A DNA stretch of 60,000 nt from Nematostella vectensis (Eukaryota > Cnidaria > Anthozoa > Actiniaria > Edwardsiidae): positions 21,481,747 through 21,541,746 of the forward strand of contig NC_064034.1 of the NCBI RefSeq assembly GCF_932526225.1. Direction: 5' to 3'. Within the stretch, counting starts at the first letter, position 1. Every line of letters starts with the position of its first letter. The notes under the pieces are model-generated. The model searched no databases, was not told where the DNA came from, and saw only the letters and a list, made by a program, of their open reading frames with translations. This document shows, piece by piece, positions 35,016-46,195 of the stretch. A program made the position numbers and the translations under genes.

Positions 35016-35786
35016 TTTCTTCTTATCCAAACGCCTTTAGCTGCTTTTTGCGTATATATTTTTTACAGGCGTTAAAACCCGTGTCCCAAATGGTCCACAT
35101 AAATTACTCGCGCACTAAGGTAATTCCTTTCAATTGCACTGCGCACCCCTTTTGCGCATAGTGTCTTTTAGTGCGATCTCTTAAAATGTGATTTGTTTTG
35201 AGCGTTAGCTACTACGGATTTTTGTTTAGGAGATCGGATTTTGGCAGCTCGACAAACAGAACTTAATTTTCTATAGGCACTATACGCACTCTTTTTTGAA
35301 AACTAAGGGTTGGGATCTTCGCGATCAGTAAAAACGCGTCAACTCTACGCCCCTCTGTTGTGAAAACAAGGTCGGTACCCCCCTTTTTATTACATTTTTT
35401 TAAAGCCCTTAACTTCAATATTGTTCATGCCATGTTTTAAAAAATTCTGGATAGTACAACTATCTTTCAAGGGAATTACCTTTAAATCAGTGCTTACATT
35501 GCATATTTTGTAGTGTTAGAATGCTTGCGAAAAACGCTTGGTGAACGCTCCAAGCCGACAGCATATCTCTACCCCTATCCCTACCAACATGCTCGACAAG
35601 CTTCACGATAAAGTTACCGTAGTCTGACCGCTCCCTTTACACCTTATATCACTTGACAACCAACTAGCAACTATGATTGGTCAAGTGGAAAACGCTGCGA
35701 AAAAACTAAAAAAAAAAAAAAAATATGCCATGTGCAGGTGCGCAACAATATAAAAAAGAACAAAAGGTTAAAGGCGAACAAGGATA

Positions 35787-36167
35787 TAGCGAATCTAGGT
35801 CAATACAGGCGCATATAGCGAAGTTCGGTCAAATTACAGGCGCATATAGCGGAGCTAGGTCAAATTACAGGCGCATATAGCGGAGGTAGGTCAAATCACA
35901 GGCGCAAATAGCGGAGCTAGGTCAAATTACAGGCGCATATAGCTAAGTTCCGTCAAATTACAGACACAAATAGCTGAGCTAGGTCAAATAACAGGCGCAT
36001 ATAGCGGAGCTAGGTCAAATTACAGGCGCATATAGCGGAGGTAGGTCAAATCACAGGCGCAAATAGCGGAGCTAGGTCAAATTACAGGCGCATATAGCGG
36101 AGCTAGGCCAAATTTCAGGCGCATATAGCGGAGCTAGGTCAAATTACAGGCGCATATAGCGGAGCTA
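35787..36167. repeat. 31-bp minisatellite (~12 copies)
   Basis: The unit contains GCGCATATAGCGGAGCTAGG and TCAAATTACAG. A block of several units (with GGAGGTAGG and CACAGGCGCAAATAG variants) is present twice, near 35850-35930 and 36005-36085, indicating block duplication of about 155 bp. Confidence 0.92.
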
Positions 36168-36744
36168 ATTTTTTCGAACCCTATTGGCTAACGTGCGTGT
36201 CCCGATTAGGTGTGAAGTTTTATAATCCGGAAAAGGGATAAAGCATCAAGGAATCTTTAGAAGCGCATTACGGCAAAACAAAAACTCGACCAAAACACTA
36301 AACTTTTGAATTTATGTACCATACAGATTGCTCGGAATTGCATAAAATTTGGCAGGTCGATAGAGCAATACCTCGCTAACAAAAGTGTGTGTACAGCTAT
36401 TAAAATTCTAAATCCATCGAAAGTTATCGGAATTTGATCGCCGGATATGGTTGAAATTTGCATACTGTAACTTTGAAATATAATGACTTTTAAACGAAAC
36501 TACATATCGAAATTAAATAACACACTTTTGTTCACAAGCATGTGCTGATTGAAATAAGACATTTGGCGTCACTTTTCACTCACGGGGTATGGTACCTAAA
36601 TTCTTCCAAAGACACCTATATCGTTTCAGGTTTTACTACCATTTATTAAAAATGTTTTCTTTAAAGCAATAAATAACAAACATAGGTAGGTTCTTCGTTT
36701 TGTAATTATTAATTTGATACCTCGTTTGTATAGTTTAGATAAAT

Positions 36745-36905
36745 TGTGCTCGCGTAATCATTTTTTTTCCGGGACCATGCCGCGAAACTGTTCCGTAACC
36801 TTAATGCAGTTGCCTGTCGAACCTGCGTTTATGAGAAACTAGAATCGAAAGTTGAGGATATGAACGCGCTTCAAACGAAGCCCAAGCCAGCGTCACACAT
36901 GGTAA
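36745..36905 (+). pseudogene. Exon-like segment with CRTC motif, inverted copy across the gap
   Basis: One frame here stays open and reads FRDHAAKLFRNLNAVACRTC then VYEKLESKVEDMNALQTKPK, ending at a possible donor (ATG|GTAATC). A matching minus-strand segment (37804-37756) encodes VVVCRTCVYEKLE and runs into the gap. The two differ within the shared core by a synonymous Leu change (CTA/TTA), which hints at a coding origin. I do not recognise the protein family. It could equally be the coding relic of a repeat. Confidence 0.35.
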
Positions 36906-37555
36906 TCGACGAGCTGCCTTGTTTGTTTCACATGTGACAAATTTTCACGAGCGAAACTGAGATCCCATGCATCGCGGGTTGTGCATTTCATACAGATATC
37001 TCCTATTCTATTCCATTTGGTTATGCTACCGCCTTTGAACTCTTTTTCTAGACTCCACCCGTTTAAACCGTTTCGATTCTTTTAAATAAAAAATACATAA
37101 AGTACAAAACAAAAACCCGTCATGTTCTAAGTCGCATTTTACTCATAGAGAGAGATAGTCCAGACCTGGGACTATCTTTGCGCTCGACATTCTGGCTCGC
37201 GTGAAAGAGGGTCCAGTATTTATTGCATTGGCATGCGCGAACATGTTCCAATCAGCGACCTTCAAGGCAAAAGTTGAAATACGAGCGCGCGCAAAAACGG
37301 ACGTGCCAAAGGAGGGTCGATTCCCGCTAGACCTTGTCGAGCGCAGAGCTCCGAAAATCGATCATCGCTAAGTTGAAAAGAATGTTTTGTACATGTGAAG
37401 GAATATCAGCGAACTGCTTGGGATTTGTTTTCTATAAAAACGCGATAAAATGTGATTGAAAATCAAAATTCAAAAAATGCGCGCGCTCGTCTGAAATGAC
37501 GCTATTGCCTAAAGCGCGCGCGTGAAAATAACGAAAACGGAAAAGCTCTTTGATT

Positions 37556-37755
37556 NNNNNNNNNNNNNNNNNNNNNNNNNNNNNNNNNNNNNNNNNNNNN
37601 NNNNNNNNNNNNNNNNNNNNNNNNNNNNNNNNNNNNNNNNNNNNNNNNNNNNNNNNNNNNNNNNNNNNNNNNNNNNNNNNNNNNNNNNNNNNNNNNNNNN
37701 NNNNNNNNNNNNNNNNNNNNNNNNNNNNNNNNNNNNNNNNNNNNNNNNNNNNNNN
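37556..37755. other. Assembly gap (200 N)
   Basis: Exactly 200 unknown bases. The sequence just right of the gap is the reverse complement of sequence at 36815-36840, so the gap lies within or beside an inverted duplication. ORFs spanning the N run are meaningless. Confidence 0.99.
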
Positions 37756-38599
37756 ATTCTAATTTCTCATAAACGCAGGTTCGACATACAACTACATCAA
37801 GCAAGTACTTTCGGTAAGGCCTATTTTACTAATAGAGTCGGGTAATAGTTTGGAAGATGAGCGGGTTGCGCTAAAAAGTTGAAAAGGAAAAATTCTTTAG
37901 TTTTCAAATTATCTTAACAAAAATACTCTCGAATTGGCAATCTGGAATTTATTCTTGTGCAACACTGGTCCTCTTGCCCCTCTCACACAAGTTGCCTTAG
38001 GGTGTGGACTTACGCAGGGGGCGTAAATTCGGGGATGGATCTTGGTAGGCAAGAGTGCATTTATTTTTTCAAATATTGCGAGGACAATTTTGGCGTGAAA
38101 TAAAGATTCATCAATCGCGAAGTTTGACAGGTCAGTTTTAAGCCAAATATTCGTGTGCTTCAAGCTGCGGCGTTAGGTGTTACTGTGAATTTAGACAAAA
38201 TCATCGCGCATTTCGATATTTTTATTTTAATATAAAAAATTGCTTCCATTTACCTTGCATGAAAAAAAATAATTTGATTTCAAACAAGTGTGAATCTTGC
38301 GGGATCTGACAAAGCATAGATGTATTAAAAATTCACGAAAATAGAGCCGAAAATAAGTCTAATATAGGGAACATAGTAAAAGCTGTTTAGCCAAAACAAC
38401 CTCGGCGCGCCACCTCAAGTCTTTATTGTCAGCGGGGGAAGAAAGAGAATTAGCTGCGGGCTACCTGTCCTTTTTTTGCTCCTTTCCTCTCCCCAGGCTT
38501 CCCTGGGCGATAAATGTATCTTTGGTATTTTGTTTTCGGCGATGACCAATTTTAAAACTTTGTTGCTAAAAATGTGATAATTGTTTCATCTGTACAAAG

Positions 38600-41500
38600 A
38601 TGACTAGGAAGATCACTTCACAGAGTATTCTATCGTTTTTTAGTTCACTGGAATGGCAAGGAAAGACCGCGAGAACATTCGCGTCAAGCTGTGGTCGCGA
38701 CGGTAGCAAACGAACAGAGTTATCAGCGCTTGCACAGAAATGGTGCAAACAAATGAAAGAGAGCGGAGTTGATGACGCTGTTCTCTCGTTCAATTATATC
38801 GCCCAGAAGGTCCTTGGGGACAGGTGTAAGGTACAGTAATGGTATAGACTGCCACTGGGGACACGGCATAGAGGCCCATAGGGGGGTGGGGTAGGGATAG
38901 CTTCTTTAACACATTGACCCCTCAACCGGCCTGTACCGGCTTTGGGAAGTACCCACAACCCAAAAAATTCATAAATTCAAAATAAACACAACAAGATGAA
39001 GATACTCAGGCATCAGTCTAAGGGATAAATGGTCTTGCAGATATGCATCCAACCAAGGTGTTGGCATCTACTCTTAAGCCAAATAATAGCACAGGTTCTT
39101 TGACAAATCTCAAATCGAACAAGGAGAGAGAAGCAGAATCACCCCTCTCAATAAAACGCTCAAAATACCACACAAGGGAGAGAGATCAGCAAACACAGCT
39201 CAAGACACAAATAGATACCTTTATTCTGATCCTCCAGGTACATTTCCTTGGCCTCAAAACACAATGCCCATTCCTTGAAGGATTGTACAACCACGAAAAT
39301 ATGTTTATGTATTGCAAAGCATTCTGGGAGATCCAGGGGAAAATTCACGAGGGGAGGGCCAGTCAACACTCCTCTCCCCAAAGTCAGATGGTTTTTTATA
39401 AGTCTTTTCACCCCGACGCCAAACAAATCAATTCCAGGTCATACAGACCCAGAATAGCAGTGTAAACAATTTTGGAATCAATTTGGTTTCAGAAAAGACA
39501 GCATTTAGGAGAGCTGTGGTGATTCATTAGAAAGTTATTTTCTCATCCAGGCAAAGCCAAACAAGAAAAAAATCATCATGAATCCACCTTTGCTTGCAAA
39601 TATCCATAAGCAAAGCACTCAATTATGCCCCAAACGACTTCATGATGTCCTGAGACACTCTCCTAATATGCTCATAGCTGTATTTTTGATGAAAAATACA
39701 AGCAACCATCAACTTGTGCTGGCTTCAGCACAACGACGAAGGATTAAAAGTGGGGACCGCAAAGCACTGTTGGAAAGCTTGGATACCGCTGACTAGGTGC
39801 AGCTGTGTTTGACTTTGACGGGCTGTATAAAACTCAGAATAGGGGGGGAGGTATCTGTTTTCAGTCTGTTTTTTGTAAATTCAGCTCCAAAAAAGCCAGG
39901 AGTCAATGGGTTAATCATTTTCAGGTCTCAAAGCTTGTAACTCAGACTTTTTCAAAGTCTGATGGTCCGCTTTTTCTAAATTTGCGTTTGCTGTACAACA
40001 GACTTTTCTAGCTCGCTTCCTGCTATTTTGTACTTAAATGTGTGTCTGTCTTACAAACATCCATTCGAAGCATGGGAAAGATCGATGTCACAAGTGTACA
40101 ATGTCTGCATCTTTCATGCCAGAGAGCGACAAAAAGATCTTTAAATAGAAATAGACACTTTCCCTGAAAAAAAGGTTTTATTTGTATGTGCTGAAAAAGT
40201 TACTTTTTGTTGCTGTTATTTTACCATTAAAAGCCTGTGTGTATGCTAGTTCAACACCCAGAAAGCCATGCAAGTCCCCTAATTGCACAGCCAAGCAATA
40301 GTTTGGTTCTGTCCTGCTGTAATTGTATCAGTGTGTATCAGTCAAATCTGGTTGCAGCATACTGTATTGAACAGGACTTTCTGGGTCAATCATTTGTTTC
40401 TTTTCCTAAGGACACACAAGGCTCTGTGAAGGAGAGCTTTCACAAATGTGTAGATGGAAAACATATTTCTATGGAAGTGTTCGTTAAATACACCGAGGGG
40501 GGGGGGGGAGGGGGGAGGGGAAGATTTTTACTCAAGGCACCTTAAAATTTCAGAGCCCCCCTTTCATTGTAAACATTATTTTTGGTGCCCCCCCCCCCCC
40601 CCCCCTTATAGAACCCCAAAATTTTTAGAGCCCCTCCCCCCAAAAAAACAAAAAAACTTTAAATCTGAAAATTGATTACTACTAGGTTGCCCTCCTTGTC
40701 CTAGTTGAGAGTCCAGTCTATTTTATCATTATTTCAGAGTCTGGAATTTCTTCAGAACTTTAGGTGTTTGCCTTCATACTTTCATATATTCTTTGTTTGC
40801 ATGCTAAATCGTGTAAAATGGTGCAGGGTTGGGTTGCAGGGGTTTCTCCCCTCAATCAGTTGATCAGTTGGTTTTTTTCAACCCCCCCTCGAAAGTCACA
40901 TGGCCGCCCCTAAGGACTCCTGTGAAGGAGTATACATTTGTATACATTTGTTTTTGCTAAGAATATTTTTCTTTATAAAAAGGGATAATGTCTAACATAT
41001 AATTGTATGTATATTGTTTTGTGGATGTTTAGACCACTGTTTAGAAGTTTATTTCCATTTGTTCCTGTTAACTGATAATAAACTGTATAAACTGTAAATC
41101 TAACTGTTATAAACTGAAATCTGGAAGTATATAGTATATTATGGTTTATAAAGACAAAAGTATTAAACATTGGTCATTTGGCCTAATATTCAATCAGTAT
41201 TTTGTGCTACAAACTAGAACATATCAGTAATTTAAATATCATAGCTGAAAAGTTAGACTCCTAAAAAATTCAGAGCCCCCCCTTTAGAGGACCTTTTTTT
41301 CTGAGCCCGCCCTTTTGGTGGTTAAAAACGTTTGGCGCCCCCCCCCCCAATATCTTCCCTCTCCCCTCGCTGTATTTATCCCTAAAAGTACAGGAATTGC
41401 TGCCAAAACGTCATATTACACAAAAAGCAACTCCTTCACATTTTCCCTAACTCATCCTTATTATTGTAGACCCAAGTCTACAAAATACCAGAAGATAAAA

Positions 41501-44500
41501 GTTTATCCTGTGTTTTTCCTCGATGTCTTTGTAAAAAACAGTGATAACAGTGAATATAGTATGAGGGTTCTCTGTTAAGACGTCTGTTCACTTTTATAAA
41601 GCCTTGTCACTATGGCAACAAAGAGATGTCTGTGTCAGCTTCTCAAGTCCACCTTATTGAGGAAATGTGCCAGAGAAGAGCAAACAGGTATAAACACAAC
41701 ATTACCAGGTATAGAACAACATTGCCAGATATAAACACAACGTTACCAGGTATAAAACAACATTGCCGGGTATAAACACAACATTACTAGGACGTATTAA
41801 CACAACATTACCAGGTATAACCACAACATTGCCAGGTATAAACAAAACATTGCCAGGTATAAACACAACATTGCCAGGTATAGGGACAACATTAGGTATA
41901 AACATCAATGTTACCAGGTATAAACCCAACATTACAGTTTTTCTCCACTTCTTTAAAAGGCATTGTTTTCAATGCCTTTTACCCTTGATGGTCTCCTGAT
42001 ACTCTTTTAATGACGTCCAACAGGAATACCCCAGAGGAACTTTGCCACAAATGTCTTTTCTTTAAGTCTTGTTTTAGGAAGGGCCCGCTCATGTAAATTG
42101 TTAAGGGAGGCGTGGGGAGTCTATTATAACCCTGACTATAAAATTCTGTAGGTTGGACACTGTTTCCGCGCAGATCCCTAACATGTAAAGACATTTCTGA
42201 ATAAAGTTATTAATAACAAATATTCTGTGATCCTTACTCCTCAATGGTTTTACTTTTTAGAGAACCTATTCAATATATTGTTGGGGATTGGGACTTCAGA
42301 TTTTTGACACTGCAGATGCAAGCCCCCGTGCTAATTCCACGCCCAGAAACTGAGGTAAAAATCCAGTATACAACCCCAGAATTTGTTTCCTATATGTAGA
42401 CATTTGATTTTTAATTTTGTGAGAAAACCCAGGGTTTGCTCTCTTGACCAAAATTTTAGATGCAGAGGAGGAGGACCACATCCAAATTTTCCAAAATGGT
42501 GGCCAAACAACAGACTCTGGGTTTTCATTAGATAGGTCTTAGACATATAGACATTTGGAGGGGAATAGAGGTAAAGAAGAATTGAAGAGTTTTACAAGGA
42601 TGTATATTGTTGATTCCTTCATTTCAACTGTTTTATTGGGTGAAACTTCTTTTTTAGCAGCTTGTTGAGCTAATAAACAATCATCTAAAGTCTTCTACTT
42701 TTGCATTTTTGGATGTTGGTTCTGGAAGTGGAGCTATTTGTCTTTCCCTTCTCTCTGAGAATGAAAAGGTGAGTATTCTTTACAAAAAGATAGGGAAATC
42801 AAAGAAAAATTGACCATACAAAGATTGTCCATGTGATAACAATGGGGAAGTTTCAGCCATTTTTTTTTCACCCCAAAACCAAACAAATTAGTGTGATTCA
42901 TTAGAAAACTATTCTCTCAACCAAACAGAAAAAATCCCCATAAATTTCCTTTTTTTTGCAAACATCCGCAAGCAATATGAGATGTTCAGACTGCAAGGCA
43001 CAAAAAAAAACATATCAAAATAGGAGAATGTTTTTTTGGTTGATTCAGATAAAAAATAGCCAGGGATCAATGGGTTAATAAACATCTGAGAAGTAAAATT
43101 ACATGAAAACGTTGGAACATTCTGACCATTTGCTGCCAGTTGCTATTCTCAATTGTGGCTTTAAAGCTTTTGTTTGTTATCTCCTGCATATTTATTCTTA
43201 GAAAATCATGATTTTTTATGCTCTCTTATTTTTATGCAATTAATTTATTTTCATGACACAGTAGCTTGGCATTGGTCCAATTTTTTTCTTATTGAAATTG
43301 TGCTAGTGATGATTTTGCTACCAAAAATGTTGTATCTTTAGCAACTGAAAAAAGTTGAAAAAAGTTTGTGCATATTTGTGCATGTTCATTGTTTGCAGGC
43401 ATCAGGTGTGGCTATTGATGTGAGCCCTGTTGCTGTGAAGCTGACAAGACTGAATGCTCACAGGTAAACAGCTTGCCAATACATCCATCTAATTTCCTTG
43501 CTGTCTGAGCAAAAAAAGCCACCTGACCCCCTGAAACAGAGTTATTTTCCTTTCAAAACTTCAAAAGATAGGCACTCGCATTTTCTCCACCTCACCCTCC
43601 CCTACCTTTCCCAGTTGTTCCTGCTATTCATGCTATTCAAGCATTAAGGGATTTCAGGAAGCACTTATTATTTCTTATATACTCCTTTGTAGGTGTGGTA
43701 TGAATTGCCGCCTGGAGTTGTATCATTGTCCAATTGGTGAGTTGAACATGACTTTGGTTTTTTTTGCTGATTCAGTCTGATACTTTTCATTTGTATCTTT
43801 CCCTAGAGTATTTCCAACATCCTCATGAGAAGAAATTTGATATGATTGTAAGCAATCCTCCTTATATTCCTGAGCATGATATGACGTTATTACAACCTGA
43901 AGTAGCAAGGTAACAATGCAATTGTATGTCTCATTGGGTTCATTATAATTGTCCAGCTGCAGTTATGAACAATTTCTGGCTACTGATATTATAAGCTTTA
44001 AAAAGTAATTGTTTCAATGGCCTGTGTGAATCATTTCAGTTATGAGGACAGACAGGCATTGTGTGGCGGGAAAGATGGAATGGATGTTATAAGGCAAATC
44101 CTTGCTGCTGCACCACAACTTCTGAACAGGAATGGGTAAGACTGGGACAACCAATAAGGGAATGGATAAGTACTGAGACAACCAATAAGGAATGAGTAAA
44201 TACTTAGACAACCAATAAGGAATGGGTAAGTACTGAGACAACCAATTTGGAATGAGTAAATACTGAGACAACCAATAAGGAATGGGTAAGTACTGAAACA
44301 ACCAATAAGGAATGATTAAATACTGAGACAACCAATAAGGAATGGGTAAGTACTGAGACAACCAATAAGGAATGGATAAGTACGGAGACAACCAATAAGG
44401 AGTGACCAATAAGGAATGGATAAGTACTGAGACAACAAATATTGAATCTCCTTCACACATAAAGTAGATTCACGCTTTTTCGTGATGACGTCATCTATAT

Positions 44501-46158
44501 GTCATCATATTTTACATGGACGTATCTTTAGTAGTTGGAAGGAGCTTCAGAAAGTTTCGCGCCGTTAGCTTACTTTTTGCCTTAGTTACAGTGTTGGTCG
44601 AGTTTTGTAGGTAATTTTGAACGCTAATCTGGCACTTGTATGTAGCACATCAACAGGATTCTAACTTTGCAACTGAGCCGCTCCCTTGAAACTATAGTAA
44701 TAGACTTGATACTTGGAGGTGTCATAGCGCAACTCGAGATCTATTATGTCTGATAGATAGTTTGACGATCCGTTGCCATGGGAACCGCTAAGTGGATTTT
44801 GGTGTTTCACGACAGAAAACGGAGCATGTAGTACTAACTTTCCAACTCTTAATGATGACCTTTCGTGGGGACATTATTTGCGTCTTATGATTGATGGATA
44901 GACACTGTGTTGGTGGTAGCTTTATTTTAAAAGGGTAACACTTAAAAGTGTGAAACACCTTAAATAAATAAACAATCAAAGTACAATATAATCAATAATC
45001 AATAACAAAATAGATAATATTTATAGTGAAATAAATTGAAAACCAAGTCCGGAGCTTGACATTGGGAGATAGTGTAAACGCATTGCAGCTTTGAAAGTCG
45101 CACTGGATGGCCGCTCCAGGAAAGCTGTTTCATAGTTTCGTCACTGTCACCCTAAAAGTTCTCTCCCCTCAAGCTCACGCGAACATTTTGGCAAAATGAA
45201 ATTGCCCCACCAAACCTAGTATTCGCATTGTGTAAAGTATTGTTGAAAGGAAAATCTCTGATAATGTATTCCGTGAGTTTTCTTGAAAAGAAGGAAGCAT
45301 TTCATCAGATTGTTCCCAATATAAAAAGGCAACAGTTCCAGTTTGTTGAAGAAAGGGAGAGAAGGCGCACGAGGACCTGCACTTAGTACTTAGACAACCA
45401 ATGAACTTCGATGAAGATATTTTACGTATTTTTATGCTAGACGCTGTCATATTGTGTCCGTTTAAATATTTTTGGTTCTCGATTGTGTGAATCTATAAGC
45501 GGCTTCTAATATCAGAATCTCATGTCCCCAGTTCTATATGGCTAGAAACAGACCTCACCCACCCTCCCCTTGTGAGGGACTGGCTTGAAAGCAGGGGTCA
45601 CCTGGGACTCACTCTGCACTCTGTTTACAAGGATTTCACAAACAGGTAAAACAATAGAGCGCTGCATTCTAAGTATGACAATGTGTCAGGGAATATACGG
45701 ACTGCTCCACGCACTTTATAATCATGAGTTGGTTTGTAAGCACTGTCACTGAAGATGGTTTCACGACCCAGCGTCCTCAGCGTTTTCTTCTTTTTACCCC
45801 CCTCACCTCCCCCCTATGCAGGTTAATATTGTGTGTTGTAGGAGACGGGACCTCCGGCTTAATACCCTTATCTGGACATTAGGGATTCGAGGTCACCAAT
45901 GTAGAAAGCCAGGTTCCTCTCACTGAGCTCTCGCAGTACATAGGCCCCCGGGGTACCTTCCCATGGCACCTTCCCAGGACATTGTGAAAATGTCCTACGT
46001 TAACTCAAATTATCATCTGTTTTTTTATTTTTTTTTATTTTATTTTATTTCATTCTTTATTTCTTTATGGTGTTCAGAATAAACATCTTTTAAATATTTA
46101 TACCTATTTGTTTCTTATTTCGTATAGGCCTCGGTTCTGTCATATTGTCTTTAAATGA
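38600..46158 (+). CDS. HEMK1: Release factor glutamine methyltransferase, HEMK1-like (ten exons)
   Basis: Methylates the Gln of the GGQ motif in (mitochondrial) peptide-chain release factors using S-adenosylmethionine. Exons: 38600-38830, 41602-41687, 42261-42354, 42658-42768, 43399-43463, 43693-43736, 43807-43909, 44040-44135, 45532-45645 and 46128-46158. They sum to 975 bp, 324 residues, close to the human protein (about 338). All junction phases agree. Diagnostic motifs: [12 protein letters not shown] and [10 protein letters not shown] (HemK N-domain to methyltransferase linker), [10 protein letters not shown] near residues 156-164 (SAM motif I), AIDVSP, and the catalytic VSNPPYIPE with NPPY at 227-230. 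[14 protein letters not shown] and [10 protein letters not shown] follow. The N-terminal helical part ([13 protein letters not shown]) fits HemK. The start of exon 2 is the least certain border. Introns 1 and 4 each hold a TTAA MITE; introns 2 and 8 start with minisatellites. Confidence 0.93.
38910..39910 (+). mobile_element. TTAA-flanked MITE (piggyBac type), copy A
   Basis: A 1001-bp element in HEMK1 intron 1, bounded by TTAA at 38906-38909 and 39911-39914. The termini read CACATTGACCCCT and, inward from the right, CCCATTGACTCCT. TTAA duplication and TTAACCC-like ends are the hallmark of piggyBac-group elements. It contains a 140-codon ORF (39043-39465) that is similar but not conserved in length in copy B, so I treat it as non-coding. 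Confidence 0.85.
41686..41936 (+). repeat. 21-bp minisatellite at the HEMK1 intron 2 donor
   Basis: Starting at the real donor (AACAG|GTATAAAC), about 12 units of GTATAAACACAACATTGCC plus AG follow directly. Most units begin with GTATAA and end with CAG, so nearly every junction reproduces CAG|GTATAA. Short deletions and a GACGTATTAAC variant occur. Confidence 0.9.
42860..43074 (+). mobile_element. Internally deleted TTAA MITE, copy C
   Basis: This segment of HEMK1 intron 4 matches the 3' part of copy A (CACCCCAAAACCAAACAAAT, the GATTCATTAGAAAACTATT region and the terminal AGGGATCAATGGG) and ends at TTAA 43075-43078. The left TIR is missing, and it is much more diverged than copies A and B. 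Confidence 0.7.
44128..44437 (+). repeat. 30-bp minisatellite at the HEMK1 intron 8 donor
   Basis: The exon end and donor, AGGAATGG|GTAAGACTGGG, form the first unit of an array with unit AATGGGTAAGTACTGAGACA plus ACCAATAAGG, about 10 copies. Several units keep GGGTAAGTAC, a better match to the donor consensus than the real site; others have GAGTAAATAC or GGATAAGTAC. The last part contains one truncated unit (AGTGACCAATAAGG). Confidence 0.93.
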
Positions 46159-46195
46159 GAAGCGGAGAAGTCTTTCTTACCAGGCTTCTAGCGGT

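Larger units (their letters stand above)
36168..38599. other. Sequence around the gap, upstream of HEMK1
   Basis: Besides the CRTC segments and the gap, 37130-37520 is GC-rich with many GCGCGC words and a small hairpin (GATAGTCC/GGACTATC near 37147-37174). The interval 38400-38600 just before the HEMK1 ATG is the presumed promoter and 5' UTR; no TATA box is obvious. No other exon was identified. Confidence 0.4.

Noticed and set aside
37502-37845. ORFs spanning the run of N
   Set aside because: Translation through unknown bases has no meaning; only the 16 residues before the gap (MLDVVVCRTCVYEKLE) were considered.
39043-39465. 140-codon ORF shared with 56915-57271
   Set aside because: Lies inside the TTAA MITE; the two copies differ in length through stop changes and the product has no transposase motif.
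44014-44460. ORF with [10 protein letters not shown] repeats opposite HEMK1 intron 8
   Set aside because: It is the reverse strand of the 30-bp intronic minisatellite and overlaps HEMK1 exon 8 antisense.
45070-45450. Possible LINE or exon remnant on the minus strand in HEMK1 intron 8
   Set aside because: Short coding-looking pieces in three frames (for example [12 protein letters not shown]) but no motif strong enough to name a family.
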